From: Lumbricus rubellus
Lineage: Eukaryota; Annelida; Clitellata; Crassiclitellata; Lumbricidae
NCBI GenBank assembly: GCA_945859605.1
Contig: OX243815.1
Span: 35,962,551-36,026,550 of the forward strand
Direction: 5' to 3'
Length of the DNA stretch: 64,000 bases
The notes below the pieces were generated by a model that was not told the DNA's origin, made no database searches, and saw nothing but the letters and a program-made list of their open reading frames with translations. The translations under genes and the position numbers were made by a program. How positions within the stretch are numbered: the first letter of the stretch is position 1; each line of letters starts with the position of its first letter. Shown in pieces: positions 22,308 through 35,446 of the stretch.

Positions 22308-22955
22308 GCACACAAAACCGCGCACACAAAACCGCGCACACAAAACCGCGATTCACAAAACCGCGCACGATCATTACCGCGCACGTTCATAACCGCATTC
22401 AGGTATTTCAACATTCATCCAGCTTCTAGGCCTATGTCAGATCTAAACATACCTTCATCCAAATTCTATTTCGCGATCGCTATTTTCGTCAATCCAGCTT
22501 CTTTTTTAGATTTTTAAAAATATGAAAATACCTTCATCCAGCTTCCATTTCTCATGCGTTATTTTAGTCAATCCAGCTTCTATTTCATATCTAAAAATAC
22601 CTTCATCCAGCTTCCATTTCTCATGCGTTATTTTCATCAATCCAGCCTCCATTTCACCTCTAAAATAATTTATTCCAGCTTCCATTTCTCATGCTCTGGA
22701 TCAGTTGTCTGTAGACCAATTGTCGTTAGACCAGTTGCCTGTAGACAAGTTGTCGTTTGACGAGTTGTCTGTAGACACCGCTTAAATAGAAGTTGGATGA
22801 AGGTATTTTAGATCTGAGATAGAAGCTGGATGCATGTTGAAATACTTGAATGCGGTCATGATCGTGCGCGGTAATGATCGTGCGCGGTAGTGAGCGTGCG
22901 CGGTTTTGTGAATCGCTGTTTTGTGCGCGCGGTTTTGTGTGCGCGGTTGTGAAAG
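22308..22955. repeat. Fold-back inverted repeat inside the transposon
   Basis: The arm at about 22308-22460 (CACAAAACCGCGCACAC..., CATTCAGGTATTTCAACAT, CATCCAGCTTCTA) is the reverse complement of the arm at about 22793-22955, with few mismatches. The 330-bp loop holds repeats of CTTCATCCAGCTTCCATTTC and of GTTGTCTGTAGACC. The arms are themselves tandem CCGCGCACACAAAA words. Confidence 0.85.
22452..22695. repeat. 69-79 bp tandem repeat
   Basis: CCTTCATCCAGCTTCCATTT-type units begin near 22452, 22531 and 22600, with a partial unit after 22668. Confidence 0.85.
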
Positions 22956-23229
22956 TAGACCAATTGGTGTCTAGCCTACTGCTGGATCTTATTCAGATAA
23001 ATAGACCTACTTCGGTTAAGTTTTAAATCAATGTCAGGAAGTTTAAACATCGATCACACCATGTCTGAAGTGTCATTCGATGGTAATTAAATTAATATTC
23101 ATTAATAAAAAATTCAGGGCGTTACGTAACGTTCAGCTCCCCACACCCACCCACCCTCGTAACGTCTCGTAACGTTTTCAATAACCCCACCCACCCTCAA
23201 GCGTTACTTAATTATGCAATGACCCCTAG

Positions 23230-24007
23230 GAAATATTCGCCGAGATGTTGAAATTTATAATTATAATCAGCAACAGTTACTGTGTCCATTAAAAACATAA
23301 TAAATATAATAGGGTCTGCAACTTACGTAGAATGAATAGACAAACGTAAACTTGAAAAAATGAATATAAAACCCAATAGGGCCTAATATAAGATCACTTC
23401 GTACTAATAAATATTTCACGCGTCTTGTAAACAAAACCGGAAATAGAATGTTATACAGAAAACTGACGTATTATAGCACAGTAACAGACTAACAGTAATT
23501 TATGTAGTGCCTATGTTGAGTCAAAAACATGAGCTTGACATTCGTTTGTAAGCGCAGCAGATTCTGTTGTTATAAACGCAGTGCTGTGTTTTGGCTTGAT
23601 TTCCAATGAAAAATATCCGACTTACTGTGTTTTGGCAACATAATATATCGGAAACCAGTGAAAATAAAGCTCAGTAAAGCTCTGGCACTTACAGGACATG
23701 AAGATAGTAACATCTTAAGCACAAAAATTTAATAAAAGAAAAACGATTTTTTCGCGTTACTGCGTTTTGTCTTTTCAGGGCAGTAGCCTACTGTATACGC
23801 TAGCGACAGGCTAGGTCAGGATATCGTTCAATTTGTGATATTGCTTCTTACTTCACCATGTGCGAATTAGTCATTGCCACGCAACTGTCTACAGACTTGC
23901 CCTTCAGCAGCTGATCTAAGAAGCGAAGTAATAAGCGGCAGTTGCCATGAAGGTCCGCCGCACACCTGCCACTCTCCCATGCGCATGCATCTTCCAAGGC
24001 ATTGTAG
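23230..24007. other. Unique sequence without a recognised gene
   Basis: AT-rich with TAGGCCTA-like motifs; no coding or RNA gene seen. Confidence 0.5.
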
Positions 24008-24105
24008 TCTGTGTGTCTGTGTGTGTCTGTGTGTCTGTGTGTCTGTCTGTCTGTCTGTGTGTGTGTGGGTCTGTGTGTCTGTGTGTGCGTCTGTCTGTCT
24101 GTCGG
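24008..24105. repeat. GTCTGTGT microsatellite
   Basis: Mixed GTCTGTGT and GTCT units. Open frames through it are artefacts. Confidence 0.95.
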
Positions 24106-24861
24106 CTGAGCTGCGAAGACCGTCTTCGATTGGCTGAAGACAGAGATCGATCGAACTCACGAGATGTGATGACGACAAACAAAGAAAGTCTCAGCTGCTG
24201 AGAAAGAAAGTCTCAGCGTCGACGCAAGACTAGAAGATGCAGCACATGCATGCTACTGATGCACATGGCTACTGCTGTTCAGCGTCATCAGCCAACAATA
24301 TTTGCAATATTTCCGTTTGGCGCCATTGTAGTCTCACGACTTTGTCGAGGACAATAGATCAGAAGAAAACAATTGCGCATGTACCGCCGAGATAAGTTTC
24401 CACGTGCGCACACTTTTCTACCTCATAACGCACAGGAAACTTTATGGAGCGATGACATGTGATGAGGAGATGTGAATGATTAATGCAATGAATTCGATAT
24501 GAAATCAGCCATGGATCATGGATATGAATTCAGCTTGCAATAAAACAGGTGGTTGAACGACTGCAGCTCAAAATGACGCATAATAAACAAGAGAAACAGA
24601 ACATGAGATCAATACAATGTACATGGACTCAGTGGAGAAACCACGTTACGATTGCATGATAATCATTGTTATGATGGACCATTGTGTGTTTTGGTCTTGA
24701 ATAAGAACGGAAATGATGCGGTTAAATAGCCAATTATCCATTCATTATGCATATTCATTAGTTTATTATGCATATTCAATTATTCATTATAGTTTATTAT
24801 GCATATTCATTAGTTTGTCTGTCTCGAAAAACGCTATTTTATACCTTTTAATGACCTTTTA

Positions 24862-25310
24862 ATTCTGCTGAAGGCCTTGGTGTGGCCAGTGGCGACATAC
24901 GGGAGTGAAGCATGGACATTAAAAAAAGAAGAGGAAAGACGTATACAAGCATTCGAGAACAAATGTCTTAGAAAGACACTAAGAATCCCATGGACAAAAA
25001 AGCTGACCAACGAACAAGTGTACACCATTATAGCAGGAACAAAGCAAGAACTGTTGACCCACGTAGAAACAAGAAAGTTGCGATACTTTGGACACGTCGT
25101 GAGACAACAAAAGGACAGCATAGAAAACAGCCTGATGACGGGATTGATGGAGGGGAAAAGAAGTAGAGGAAGACCTAGAACGGCATGGATAGACAACATC
25201 ATGGAATGGACAGGAGACTAATGAACATGGCAGGAGATAGACAACTGTGGAAGATGCTCATCCATTCGTGCAGCCAACCGTCGCAGAGCGACGATGGCGG
25301 AATGACATGA
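24862..25310 (+). mobile_element. LINE 3' fragment (RTE-like ORF2 C-terminus)
   Basis: The frame reads YGSEAWTLKKEEERRIQAFE, then RKLRYFGHVVRQ, then RSRGRPRTAWIDNIMEW, the conserved C-terminal block of RTE-related reverse transcriptases. A frameshift follows, after which the usual end (DRQLWKMLIHSCSQPS) is readable. The 5' part, including the catalytic domain, is absent. Confidence 0.88.
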
Positions 25311-28038
25311 CATGAGTCACATGACCTTTCGAGCGCAACTTAGGGAACTCATTGGTGACATTTATCTGGCTCATGTGCATAAATAGCCAGATGCGTGGAA
25401 AATGCAAATAACAATAATGGATGGGGACATTTAACATTTTCAATTCTAAATATAAATCCAACCATGAATTCAAAGGATGAACAACACTGCTGTATTGGAT
25501 AAGCAATTGATGATATTTTGCGAGAACATGATTTCCCATTTAGATCTCATTCGTAACATAAAATAATTAATTATAAGAATGTTAGTGATCACATGATGCA
25601 GTTGGTTGTAAATGATAGACCCAGCGATGCAGCGTAGACTCTTGGAATAACTGCATATACTTCACGTTTAGGTTTCAAGTGTATCCACACGCGATGCTAT
25701 TGTGAGATGCCAACACCCGCGTGGGTATAGAACATGGAAATAGACTCAATAGATCATGGGTATAGAGCAGGAAATGTAGACTTTTGCAATTATGCCTCTG
25801 ATCTTTTGGCTCAGAATTCTGTCTCGTTCATATACATGAAGGCTTCATTCTGTTGAGACAAGAATATAATGTCAAATAAAGAACGACAAAGAGACAGACA
25901 GACAGACAGACACACAGATATAGAGAAATAGATAGAAGGACAAAACGAGAAAGAGGGAGACAGTGGGATGGAGAGAGTGCGAAAGAGAAAACGTAGAAAA
26001 CTGAGAAAGTAAATGAGGCAGCTGAATGGAGGACAAGGAGAGGAAGATTTGACGGAAAAGACACGACAGCCAATGACATGTAGCCTACATGTATGCGAAT
26101 GCCTGTATTGATATAATTCTCATAATAATTATATACATCAACGTTCGTCATCGCTTGAGCTTTGACGTCCGTCGATCATTCGATGATTTAACACAATCAT
26201 CGTTTTACCATAATATAACATTATTATTCAGTTCTGTTGTTGTCTGGTCTGGTGTTCGTGCATGGATCGTGTGAGCCTCAATCGAATGGAAATCGTAGGC
26301 AGGCGATCTCTGACCCTGAGGCGATACACGACCCCCATCCTTTCCTTCTCTGCCTCTCTTTCTGGCTTTATTATTGCAATCACCGAAAGTGATAATTTAA
26401 CGACAGGCATCGTGAGACATTGAATGACACACATGCATGCAATTGAGTGATATATTATGTCACCCAGTCGGTTTCATCACCATTTCAACTTCTGAACGAA
26501 AGGTTAAAGTTCACATGACGAAAGAGGAAGTAAAACTATAGCAGAGTTAGGCCTTTCGCATTCTTTTTCAGGTTGATTCTTTACATCGCAATTTAACAAC
26601 CGACAGCGGCACACAAGTATCTACTCTCTGCTATCGTCTATCTGCTATCGTCTATCTGCTGTGCATTCATCGATCTGTCTTCTCATCTATTTCTCTTTTC
26701 CATCTGATCTTTTTTAATTAACCTTCTCTTTCTCATATCTCACGTTTTGTCTTTCTTCCTCCTCTCACATCAATAATTCTGCATTAGAATTATGAATTGA
26801 TGACGAATTCATATCCGCTCTTATTAAGCCTGTTTTCTGTCATTGGCATCTGGCATTTAATATTAAGGGATTGTATTATTCAGTCAACGTCAGCTGACGG
26901 AAGACATGCCCCCGCCGCCGCTCGGGGCATATTATTATTATTGACTGTGCGTGGAGAAAACAGAGGCAAAGAGTCCATGTCTTATGTCTTTCCTTGATCT
27001 GTACAGTTATGACTGGCAGTGTCGGTTGGGTTTTCTTAACACTTTCTTATGCCTAAGACAATGACCTGCATTCGTCTCATGTTAGATCGCTGCTATTCAG
27101 ATATTTTGCTTCCTTCTGAATGGGTCAGATGTTTCTATTTGTGCTGCTAACCGCGATGGTAGCCAACTGTAGCCTATCCTTATTGTTGTTCTGTGGAAAT
27201 TTCGTTTAAATGTGGAAGACTGAAGCATCTTTACTCCAGATGCATTAAGACATGCAGAAGCACAACACAATCAGAAGAAAATATAAGATGAATTAAGTCT
27301 TAAATGTCTTATAGCTTCTGCTGAAGCTAATTATTAAAGATATGACTCAACCTCATAATCAACCATCATTCAAACTACGCCACCTGTTGATGGTCTCTGC
27401 ATTAGACACTAAGACGCACCAGATGGCATAGGCTTAGCCTACTAATTATTAATCTCATGTCATTTCGCCAATGTATATTGCAGCGTCATAAACCAGTGCA
27501 TAATTTATGGCTTCGTTTGTCTAATAAACAATAATCTAAATAATGAATAATTATGGTAGCACGCGTCATAAATATCTAGGTCTACACTGAGATATGCATA
27601 ATGCATATTGGATGTTTTGAGTTCAGAAAGTAAGACCTACCTACCTACCTACCTACCTACCTATGCAGGGCAAAGCGAATCCCGGGCGTTTTCAGCTCCA
27701 TGGCAACGACGCCCAAAGTAAGGCGTGTTTAGGCGACATTCTTAGGTGTTTACATTTCTCTAAGGGAACGATGTGGCTTAAGAAAGAAAGGATTAAAGCA
27801 AAGGACTTTACAAAGAAACTGTGAATATGACTGAAAGGATTGCTTCGTAGGTGTTGAATGACGTCATTTTTACTGCTTCTTTTTCTAGTCAACTCTAATT
27901 TTGCTTTAAGTCTAACACTTCATAATTATCGGCTGCATTAAGTATTTTCTATTTTCTATCGCTATCCGCTTAAAATCATTTTGCTTCATCTGAACACATT
28001 TTTCCGGCTGCTCCACCTATGTCTCCATCTTACTCAGA
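25311..28038. other. Long unique stretch without a supported gene
   Basis: About 2.7 kb with small microsatellites (GACAGACA near 25895, CCTA near 27640-27663). Short open frames here have no family features or splice-site support. Confidence 0.5.
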
Positions 28039-28040
28039 GG

Positions 28041-28083
<43 letters not shown>
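28039..28083. repeat. GT microsatellite
   Basis: About 22 GT units. Confidence 0.98.
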
Positions 28084-28084
<1 letters not shown>

Positions 28085-28249
28085 CCGTTCCTCATGACCT
28101 ATATTTCTCTTACAAGCGCTTATCATTTCTGCTCTGTTCAATTCTTTTAGACATCTATAGCATACTCAGGATGAGGAAGACATAGAGATAGACAACTGAC
28201 GAACCAACAGAAACCGACAGACAGACGATCGAAACAACTGAAAGGAAAC

Positions 28250-28250
<1 letters not shown>

Positions 28251-28301
<51 letters not shown>

Positions 28302-28305
28302 TGAA

Positions 28306-28337
<32 letters not shown>

Positions 28338-28361
28338 TGAAAGAGAGAGAGAGAGAGAAAG

Positions 28362-28392
<31 letters not shown>

Positions 28393-28412
28393 GAGTGAAA
28401 GAGAGAGAGAGA
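28251..28412. repeat. GA microsatellite
   Basis: GA units interrupted regularly by GAAAGA and GTGAAAGA; shadow frames on the minus strand are Ser/Leu rich. Confidence 0.98.
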
Positions 28413-28424
28413 TGCAGACGAACA

Positions 28425-28742
28425 CATAATTACCTACCCCTACCTACCTACCTACATACATACTTACCTACATACCTACCTACATACCTACCTACCTACA
28501 TACATGCCTACCTATATACCTACCTACCTATCTACCTACCTACATACCTACCTACATACCTACCTACCTGCCTGCCTGCCGACCTGCCTGCCTGCCTGCC
28601 TACGTATACCTACCTACCTACTTGCCTATCTGCCTGCCTGCCTACCTGCCTACTTACCTACCCACCCACCCACCCACCCACCCACCCACCCACCCACCCA
28701 CCCACCCACCCACCCACCCACCCACCCACCCACCTACCTACC
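28425..28742. repeat. CCTA then CCCA tetranucleotide repeat
   Basis: About 230 bp of CCTA with CATA, CCTG and CCTAT variants change abruptly to about 80 bp of pure CCCA. Confidence 0.97.
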
Positions 28743-28779
28743 TAGTTTACCATCTTCTGACTTATTTACTGGCTCTTTT

Positions 28780-29190
28780 GCCAATCTACCTACTGACTGA
28801 TTAAATAGTTATCTTCTTTAGTCAGATGCATGGATAGGTAAGCCAGTCAGTAAATCAGTCAGTGACTGACTTAACCAACTGTAAGAACCGACTTTCTGTG
28901 TATTTAACCGACTGACTGACTGAACCACTGACTAACTTAGACTGGCTAACTGATCTGCTGACTGAATTACTTACCGACTCAACAAATCAATCAGTCAATC
29001 AACCAATCAGTCAAAAACAAAATTGTTCTATCAATACATGAGCGAATTGACTTATATTTATTAACTGAATGACTGAAAGACTGGCCGAGTAGCTGAGGGA
29101 TTGAGTGACTTAATATTTTCTGACCAACGGATAGTTTATGCCTATCAGACTGACTGACTGAATGACTAATTGACTGAATGAATTAATAGG
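28780..29190. repeat. Degenerate ACTG/AATC tetranucleotide repeat
   Basis: ACTGACTGA, AGTCAGTC and AATCAATC words are frequent but diverged, so this looks like an old microsatellite decaying next to the young CCTA/CCCA array. Confidence 0.75.
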
Positions 29191-29653
29191 AGGCTAATAA
29201 TTATTCACTGTCTCCATGTAGACGGTCTGAATTTAACTTGCGCTTTTTAATAGCCTAGTTCAAATAAAATAGCATACGCCTAATAGATTTAGGCTTAAAA
29301 CCGTCATTTGAATTGAAGAAAATGTTTAGTTCAATATGCGGACCAAAGAGAAAGTTATTCCGAATGAAACGAGTATAAAATTTCAAGCTTTAAATTGGGT
29401 CTTAACCCGTTTACCGTGTAATAAAAATTTTCTTAGTAAAAATTGGACGAGTTAACTCGGGGATCACGGTAAAGGGGGTTAATAAATTCTTATTGTGCTG
29501 GTCAATCTTCATTGCCAATGAGTTTAAATCTAGGGTGGGAAACATCGTAGGCCTTACACGATGTAATATAATTCAATGTGGTTAGTAATTTCTATAGCAC
29601 CCCTCACAGCCATGGCCATTCAGTAGCGCTCCAGTGCGAGTACACCGAGAGAA

Positions 29654-29982
29654 AAAGGTCTTCAGATGAGAAAAAGAGAAAGAATGAAAAGTCTCACGCA
29701 GAGTGTATGCTGTATAGGAAGTGAATTTCAAAACACGAGACAAATGATGGTAAAGGATCGAGTTTCTGCAATAGTGGTCATAGATATGTGGTAGGCCTAT
29801 TCATCTGCAGTGGTCGAGTCTGTTCAATTCTTGAAGAAACTTTTTAAAGTGCGTATGATAATTCTAATGCAACGAATACGTAAAAAACTGCTTCTCTTCT
29901 AATAATCGCATCATAAGATTATCGCGATTTAAATATGAGGTTGTGCGTTGAGAATTATTATTTCGCACAACTCAGCCATGCT
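29654..29982 (+). repeat. Dispersed 0.3-kb repeat, copy 1
   Basis: Nearly identical to 31768-32068 in the same orientation, from AAAGGTCTTCAGATGAGAAA to TTTCGCACAACTCAG, with a few small indels. No TG/CA ends, inverted termini or target duplications are evident. Identity of the element is unknown. Confidence 0.9.
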
Positions 29983-31767
29983 CAATTGCTCATTATCATA
30001 CAAAATTATAATGAGGCGCGCCAGATAGCAATGGCCGCCGCCGACCTGTAGCTGGGTACGCTGCCGTGGAAGATATTACATAACGAACAGTTATGAATCC
30101 GATTAAACGACTAATAGGTTAACGTTTTAGCTCAGATTCTAAAGAAAACCAACGACAAGACAGAATAGTATGGTCTTGTCTAAACCTGTTTGAATCGCTT
30201 CACTTCGTGTTAGTCATGGTTATAATCCACAATATGCATAACCAAAGAAAATGACGTTGAAATGAGAATTATGGCTTAGAATTGATTTCGAATCGAAGAC
30301 AATTTGGTTCTTACCTTTCAACAGCAGCGAAACGTTTTGTTAAACTGACTTTCGAACGGAATATAAGGCGAAAAATATCAGAAATGACGAAGTCTTCAAG
30401 AGCTTATTAAGGTCGACGACGTGGCATTCTCTAGGTCAGTCGTCGAAGGGTGGGTATAGACTGCCGTGGCCCAAGACCAGACTCACAGGCTGTAACGTAC
30501 CTTCAGTGCGATTGGCGAAGAGCTAACACGTGATTTCAGACAGACTAGATAGTGTATTATTCTATTTATACGATTTCCAGATTTAGCCAAAGGATGAAAT
30601 CCAAGTCGAAGCCTGACAAGCAAAGCGTCCTGTATTCTATTTGTTACTCGTCTTCCATCTCTGCAAACAACGCAAAAGTAGCGCCTAATAATTTAGTAAG
30701 CATCCTTGCATGTTGTAGGCTACATACGACAAACAGACGAACTGTTTAGTTCCTAGTGCGCCTTCGAAGGCTCTCAAAGAATCTAATAATCAGCCGGATA
30801 TGCAATGTAGGCCCATGCATGTAGCACCGGATATGCAATGTAGGCCCATGCATGTACAATGTGCATGTAGCACGCTGCTGTGACGATTTGAATTAGCGCA
30901 ATGGACGTCGCTCTTAGCGCTGCGTCTCTTCTCTGCTCTGCAGTTGGATGAGTGGATGATTGAATGGCGAAGCTTCTCGTCTTGAAAGCATCATTATTGC
31001 ACGCACATCATTATTATTCAGCTACATGGTCAGCCAGTCAGTTGAGCAAAACCAGTCGAATGGAGGAAGCATTCAACGTTATCAGTCTCGTGTCGTTTCT
31101 TCCGCTTAACATGCTACATCCAAAACTGATTTGCATTGCTGTTGTTGTTGCCAATGTTGCTGCTGCTGTTGCTACTGTTGTTGCTACTGTTGTGCATCTG
31201 CAATTGAACTTAGCAACGGCTCTTTTGCATGAGTCTTTATATCGACAAAGAAATTTATCACCTGTTTCCGCATTTGTCTGATTGCAATATTTTTCTAGAG
31301 ATGCACGATAATCGATAACAAAATTGATGCAACATCAATGCAACAACAACATAACGACGTTGAATTCTTAAGAATGAAACGAGAATTGTTGATAATTTAC
31401 AAAGCGCATAACATCAAATGACACGTAAAATTCATTCTCTCTATCCTCCTCCTCCTTCTCCGTTCTACTCTTCCTCTTATACCTATTTCATCCTTCTTCT
31501 TCATTTCACTGGCTGAATTGAACCAGAAACGTGTAGCAATCAGTTACGACAAATTATGCACACACCACTCGATGTATCATCACAAGAAGAAATATTTGTT
31601 ACATTATTAGCATAGGATTTACATGGATCTGAGGACAAACGTTGAAGCTTCTTAATACTAAACATTGTCACAGTTGTTACAGGTACACTGGTAGCACACT
31701 GGTACATGTAGGCTTATATATACGAACGAATGTAGCGACTGTCGCGAATGAGGAAATTGCTACAAAA
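29983..31767. other. Sequence between the two 0.3-kb repeats
   Basis: No reverse transcriptase, protease or transposase frame was seen. A 40-bp tandem pair (CCGGATATGCAATGTAGGCC) lies at about 30794-30860. Confidence 0.6.
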
Positions 31768-32068
31768 AAGGTCTTCAGATGAGAAAAAGAGAAAGAATGA
31801 AGAGTCTCACGCAGAGTGGAGGAAATGGAATTTCATAACAACACACAAATGATGGTAAAGGATCGAGTTTCTGCAAAAGTGGTCGTAGGCCTATTCATCT
31901 GTGGTCGAGTCTGTTCAATTCTTGAAGAAACTTTTTAAAGTGCGTATGATAATTCTAATGCAACGAATACGTAAAACTGCTTCTCTTCTAATAATCGCAT
32001 CATAAGATTATCGCGATTTAAATATGAGGTTGTGCGTTGAGAATTATTATTTCGCACAACTCAGTCAT
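31768..32068 (+). repeat. Dispersed 0.3-kb repeat, copy 2
   Basis: See copy 1 at 29654. This copy is about 28 bp shorter because of small deletions in its first half. Confidence 0.9.
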
Positions 32069-32797
32069 TGGTTGAAAGGGTCTGCTGCTTTTCGACGAAC
32101 TTCAACTTTAGTCTTTAGGATCCATCAGTACTAGGCTATACTACGTTTCTTTGACGATCGTAGGCTATCTTATGAGCTAACCACAATCTGCAGATCCACA
32201 TATTTACAATTAACTTTTTCTTTGTTGCTTAAGTTGTGAAATAGTGAGGCTGCAGTATTGAATGTATGGGAATCAAAAGAACTGCAATCAAAGAACAGGA
32301 GAGCGTGACACTTTTTTCGATGGAATCCACAACTCAGTTAGTCCTGATGTTTCAGGAGACATCAATAGTTCATCCAATTAATTAGTTGCATAGGTCTATA
32401 AATTATATATAATATTATAAGTTATAAATTATAATTATATATTATATATATATATATCATATATAATATTATAGACAGTTAAGAGATCGATCTCAAATGC
32501 TATCAAGTCGACGATGTCTTAAGAGCAAATGAAACGTTAAAACCAAGAGTAGACGGAAAGAACTCCAGCCACTTATTGGCCAGCACAGCCTGGAAAGATA
32601 AGGGGAGTTCTGGCACTTCTTTTCCCGCACTTTCAGCACTGGGAAAGATAGAATGTCATTCAGTTAGTAGGTAAGTAAGTTTAGCATCGATAAATTCATC
32701 GAATAGGAATATAGATACAATGTAGAGATGCACATCATTCACCATAATTATAGCAACAACTGTTTGCTTGCCAACAACGCACCGTAGTTGGAAGAAC
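32069..32797. other. Unique sequence with an AT palindrome
   Basis: TATATAATATTATA-type palindromic AT sequence lies at about 32402-32475. No gene found. Confidence 0.55.
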
Positions 32798-32985
32798 GAA
32801 CAGAGGAGGAGGAGAAAGAGGAAGAGGAGGACGAGGAGGAGGAGGAAGAGGAAAAAGAGGAAGAGGAGGAAGAAGAAGATGACGAGAAGAACGAGGACGA
32901 GGACGAGGAGTAGGAGGAGAAGAAAGAGGAAGGAGGAGGAGGAGGAGGAGGAGGAGGAGGAGGAGGAGGAGAAGGAGAAGAAGAC
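32798..32985. repeat. GAG-rich polypurine tract
   Basis: GAGGAG/GAAGAG units over about 190 bp. Basic/acidic and Ser-rich open frames are artefacts. Confidence 0.95.
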
Positions 32986-33516
32986 TCACTTTGTGTCAGA
33001 GTCATTATTCCAGAAAACTAATATCACGCTCATGATCCAACTCATCATCATCATAACTCAACGCAATATTCGTTGCTATGACATTTATGTCAATAAATAT
33101 TATAGTCTCGCAACGAGTTTTTCTATTGATAAAATACCTACACAATGTAGTAAACATACATATATACATATATATATGTTATGTATATATTATTCGAACC
33201 GGAACAAATAATTATTAAACGCGTATTTATATTTATGTATCGTGCATGGAAGTATCTATGTGCATGTAAAAATACTTTTCATGCTTATGCTTATCATGTC
33301 AATGTAGAAATCATACGCATGCATACATACAATGTATGTATGTATAGACAGAAACATAGAGTGAGACATACACAGAGACACAGAGAAGAAGACAGAGTGA
33401 GTGAGAGACCGAGGCTGAGAATAACTATAGACTGCAATGTCTGTATGGCCACATTAAGTAATGATAGCATCGTTGGCTAAGCACACATGATGAGTTGCTG
33501 CTCTGGTGATTGTATA

Positions 33517-33517
33517 C

Positions 33518-33573
<56 letters not shown>

Positions 33574-33580
33574 TAGAGAT

Positions 33581-33634
<54 letters not shown>
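33517..33634. repeat. GA microsatellite
   Basis: GA units with GAAAGA and GATAGA interruptions. Confidence 0.98.
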
Positions 33635-33635
<1 letters not shown>

Positions 33636-33784
33636 TAATTGGTGGCATTTGAACCCGGATCCAGCAGAGGAACATCGACAGAAATTAGATGCTACTAATG
33701 AAACGAGGTGCAGAGGATGGCAGCTGCAGTGCTGATGGCTGTATGCCCGGAAACAGCAGACGATCCATTGAAATGGAGCACATA

Positions 33785-33890
33785 GCCCACCCCATCCCGC
33801 TCCACCCCACCCCACCCCACCCCACCTCACTCCACCCCCCACTCATGAATTACCAACCCCGATCCACCCCATTCCACCCCACCCCGCTCA
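33785..33890. repeat. CCCCA-type repeat with a duplicated CTCATGAATTACC segment
   Basis: CCACCCCACC units; ACTCATGAATTACCAACCCC and GCTCATGAATTACCCAATG show a 45-bp duplication within the array. Confidence 0.85.
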
Positions 33891-34385
33891 TGAATTACCC
33901 AATGAGACCAAACATCATTATAGATGCAATTATCTATTAGTCATCTATGGAATTACTGTAAGCTCAGCTATATGCGTACTATAACAGCATACAAAAGCAC
34001 CGTAATCCTACATGATAACCGTTTGATATGATGAATGATAAGTGAATATAATTATATACTCATGAATGGATGAAAACGTAGATGGGTATCGAAGGACTGA
34101 AGTCAGCCTCATGCCTTTACATTTTACATAGCATTCCAACACTGGTATGCATGGGTAATATGCTTCTGGACAAACGCCTCTGTCCCTTAGAAAACTGATC
34201 CCCTAGAAAATTACTTCTGTCCTTGAAGCCTTCTGCTATTACCTGTATTCTATTGGCGATCACTCAATCCCAAATAACCCACACATGCAGTCAAAATTTC
34301 CTGGTCGTAGCCACAATAACGAAGAAGCGATCAAATTAATAAAGAAAACATTGACATTTTATGTTGCGACTGTTATTGTCTAACA
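33891..34385. other. Unique sequence, no gene seen
   Basis: AT-rich; no coding, RNA or transposon signal recognised. Confidence 0.5.
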
Positions 34386-34490
34386 TTCAGATAGACAGAC
34401 AGACAGACAGGCAGACAGACAGACAGGCAGACAGACAAACAGGCAGACAGACAGACAGGCAGACAGACAGGCAGACAGACAGACAGACAT
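34386..34490. repeat. CAGA microsatellite
   Basis: CAGA units interrupted by CAGG. Confidence 0.97.
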
Positions 34491-35052
34491 CAGGTTTGAA
34501 AGCGTGTGCACCGATAATATTGAAGAGGAATCGCAGAGGTCTAATCGAAGCTTCAAGCTTAGCATTACCCCATTACCACAGACAGAGAGAACAGAGAGGG
34601 ACAGACAGACAGACAATAACGATTGGCTTATTATATTTAGCATTATTTTTTAAAACTTCTGACCACGAATGACAGAGTCATAAATGGAATTTAAAAAACC
34701 CATTTGTAATCAAGTTGCAGACGATACTTTTTTCGAAGAGGCAGATTGCGTACGACTCGCGGGTGATACTTCTGCACAATGGTCGATAGTCAGATAGTCA
34801 GGTCGTTCAGATTCATCCGGCCTGATACATTATATTGCAAAGGGGATACGATTATTAGAGGATACTCTATTTCGTGATACGGGCGCATTAGATCTATCCC
34901 CTTTTAGCTTCGACCCTTTGACATTAGGCTATTGGAATTTTAAACAAACCTGTAAATGTACCTTACTTATCTTTGATCGATAAATTGTCCCAAGTTACAA
35001 GGCGAAAGTCCAAACAACTTCATCGTAAGGATTTTTCTACTGAAAGAGCTTC
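34491..35052. other. Unique sequence, no gene seen
   Basis: A second short GACAGACAGACA run is at about 34590-34614. Nothing else recognised. Confidence 0.5.
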
Positions 35053-35446
35053 ACCATATCATACCATATCATACCATATCATACCATATCATACCATGTC
35101 ATACCATGTCATACAATGTAATACCATAGCATAGTATTATCATACCATATATCATACGATATAATTTCATGTCATACCATATAATACCATACCATACCAT
35201 GTCATACCATGTCATACCATATCATACCATGTCATACAATGTAATACCATTACATACCATATCATACCATGTCATACCATGTCATTCCATGTCATGCCAT
35301 ATCATACCATGTCATACCATGTCATACCATATAATACCATATGATACCATGTCATAGCATATCATACCATGTCATACCATATCATACCATGTCATGCCAT
35401 GTCATACCATGTCATAACATGTCATATCATGTCATGCCATGTCATA
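35053..35446. repeat. ATACC/ATGTC pentamer-decamer repeat
   Basis: CATACCATATCATACCATGT-type sequence over about 390 bp with a 5-bp base period and 10-bp alternation. Confidence 0.96.

Larger units (their letters stand above)
21549..23229. mobile_element. DNA transposon of unassigned superfamily, about 1.68 kb
   Basis: The ends are inverted: AGTCATTGCATAATTACGTA on the left, and on the right (minus strand) GGTCATTGCATAATTAAGTA. TAGG lies at both borders. Just inside each end are several GTAACG/CGTTAC words spaced 10-40 bp apart with CCCACCCACC tracts, like subterminal transposase-binding sites. No transposase frame is recognisable, so it is non-autonomous. A fold-back structure and tandem repeats fill its interior. 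Confidence 0.75.

Noticed and set aside
29654..32068. LTR retrotransposon
   Set aside because: The direct repeats lack TG/CA ends, primer-binding or polypurine sites, and the interior has no gag or pol frame.
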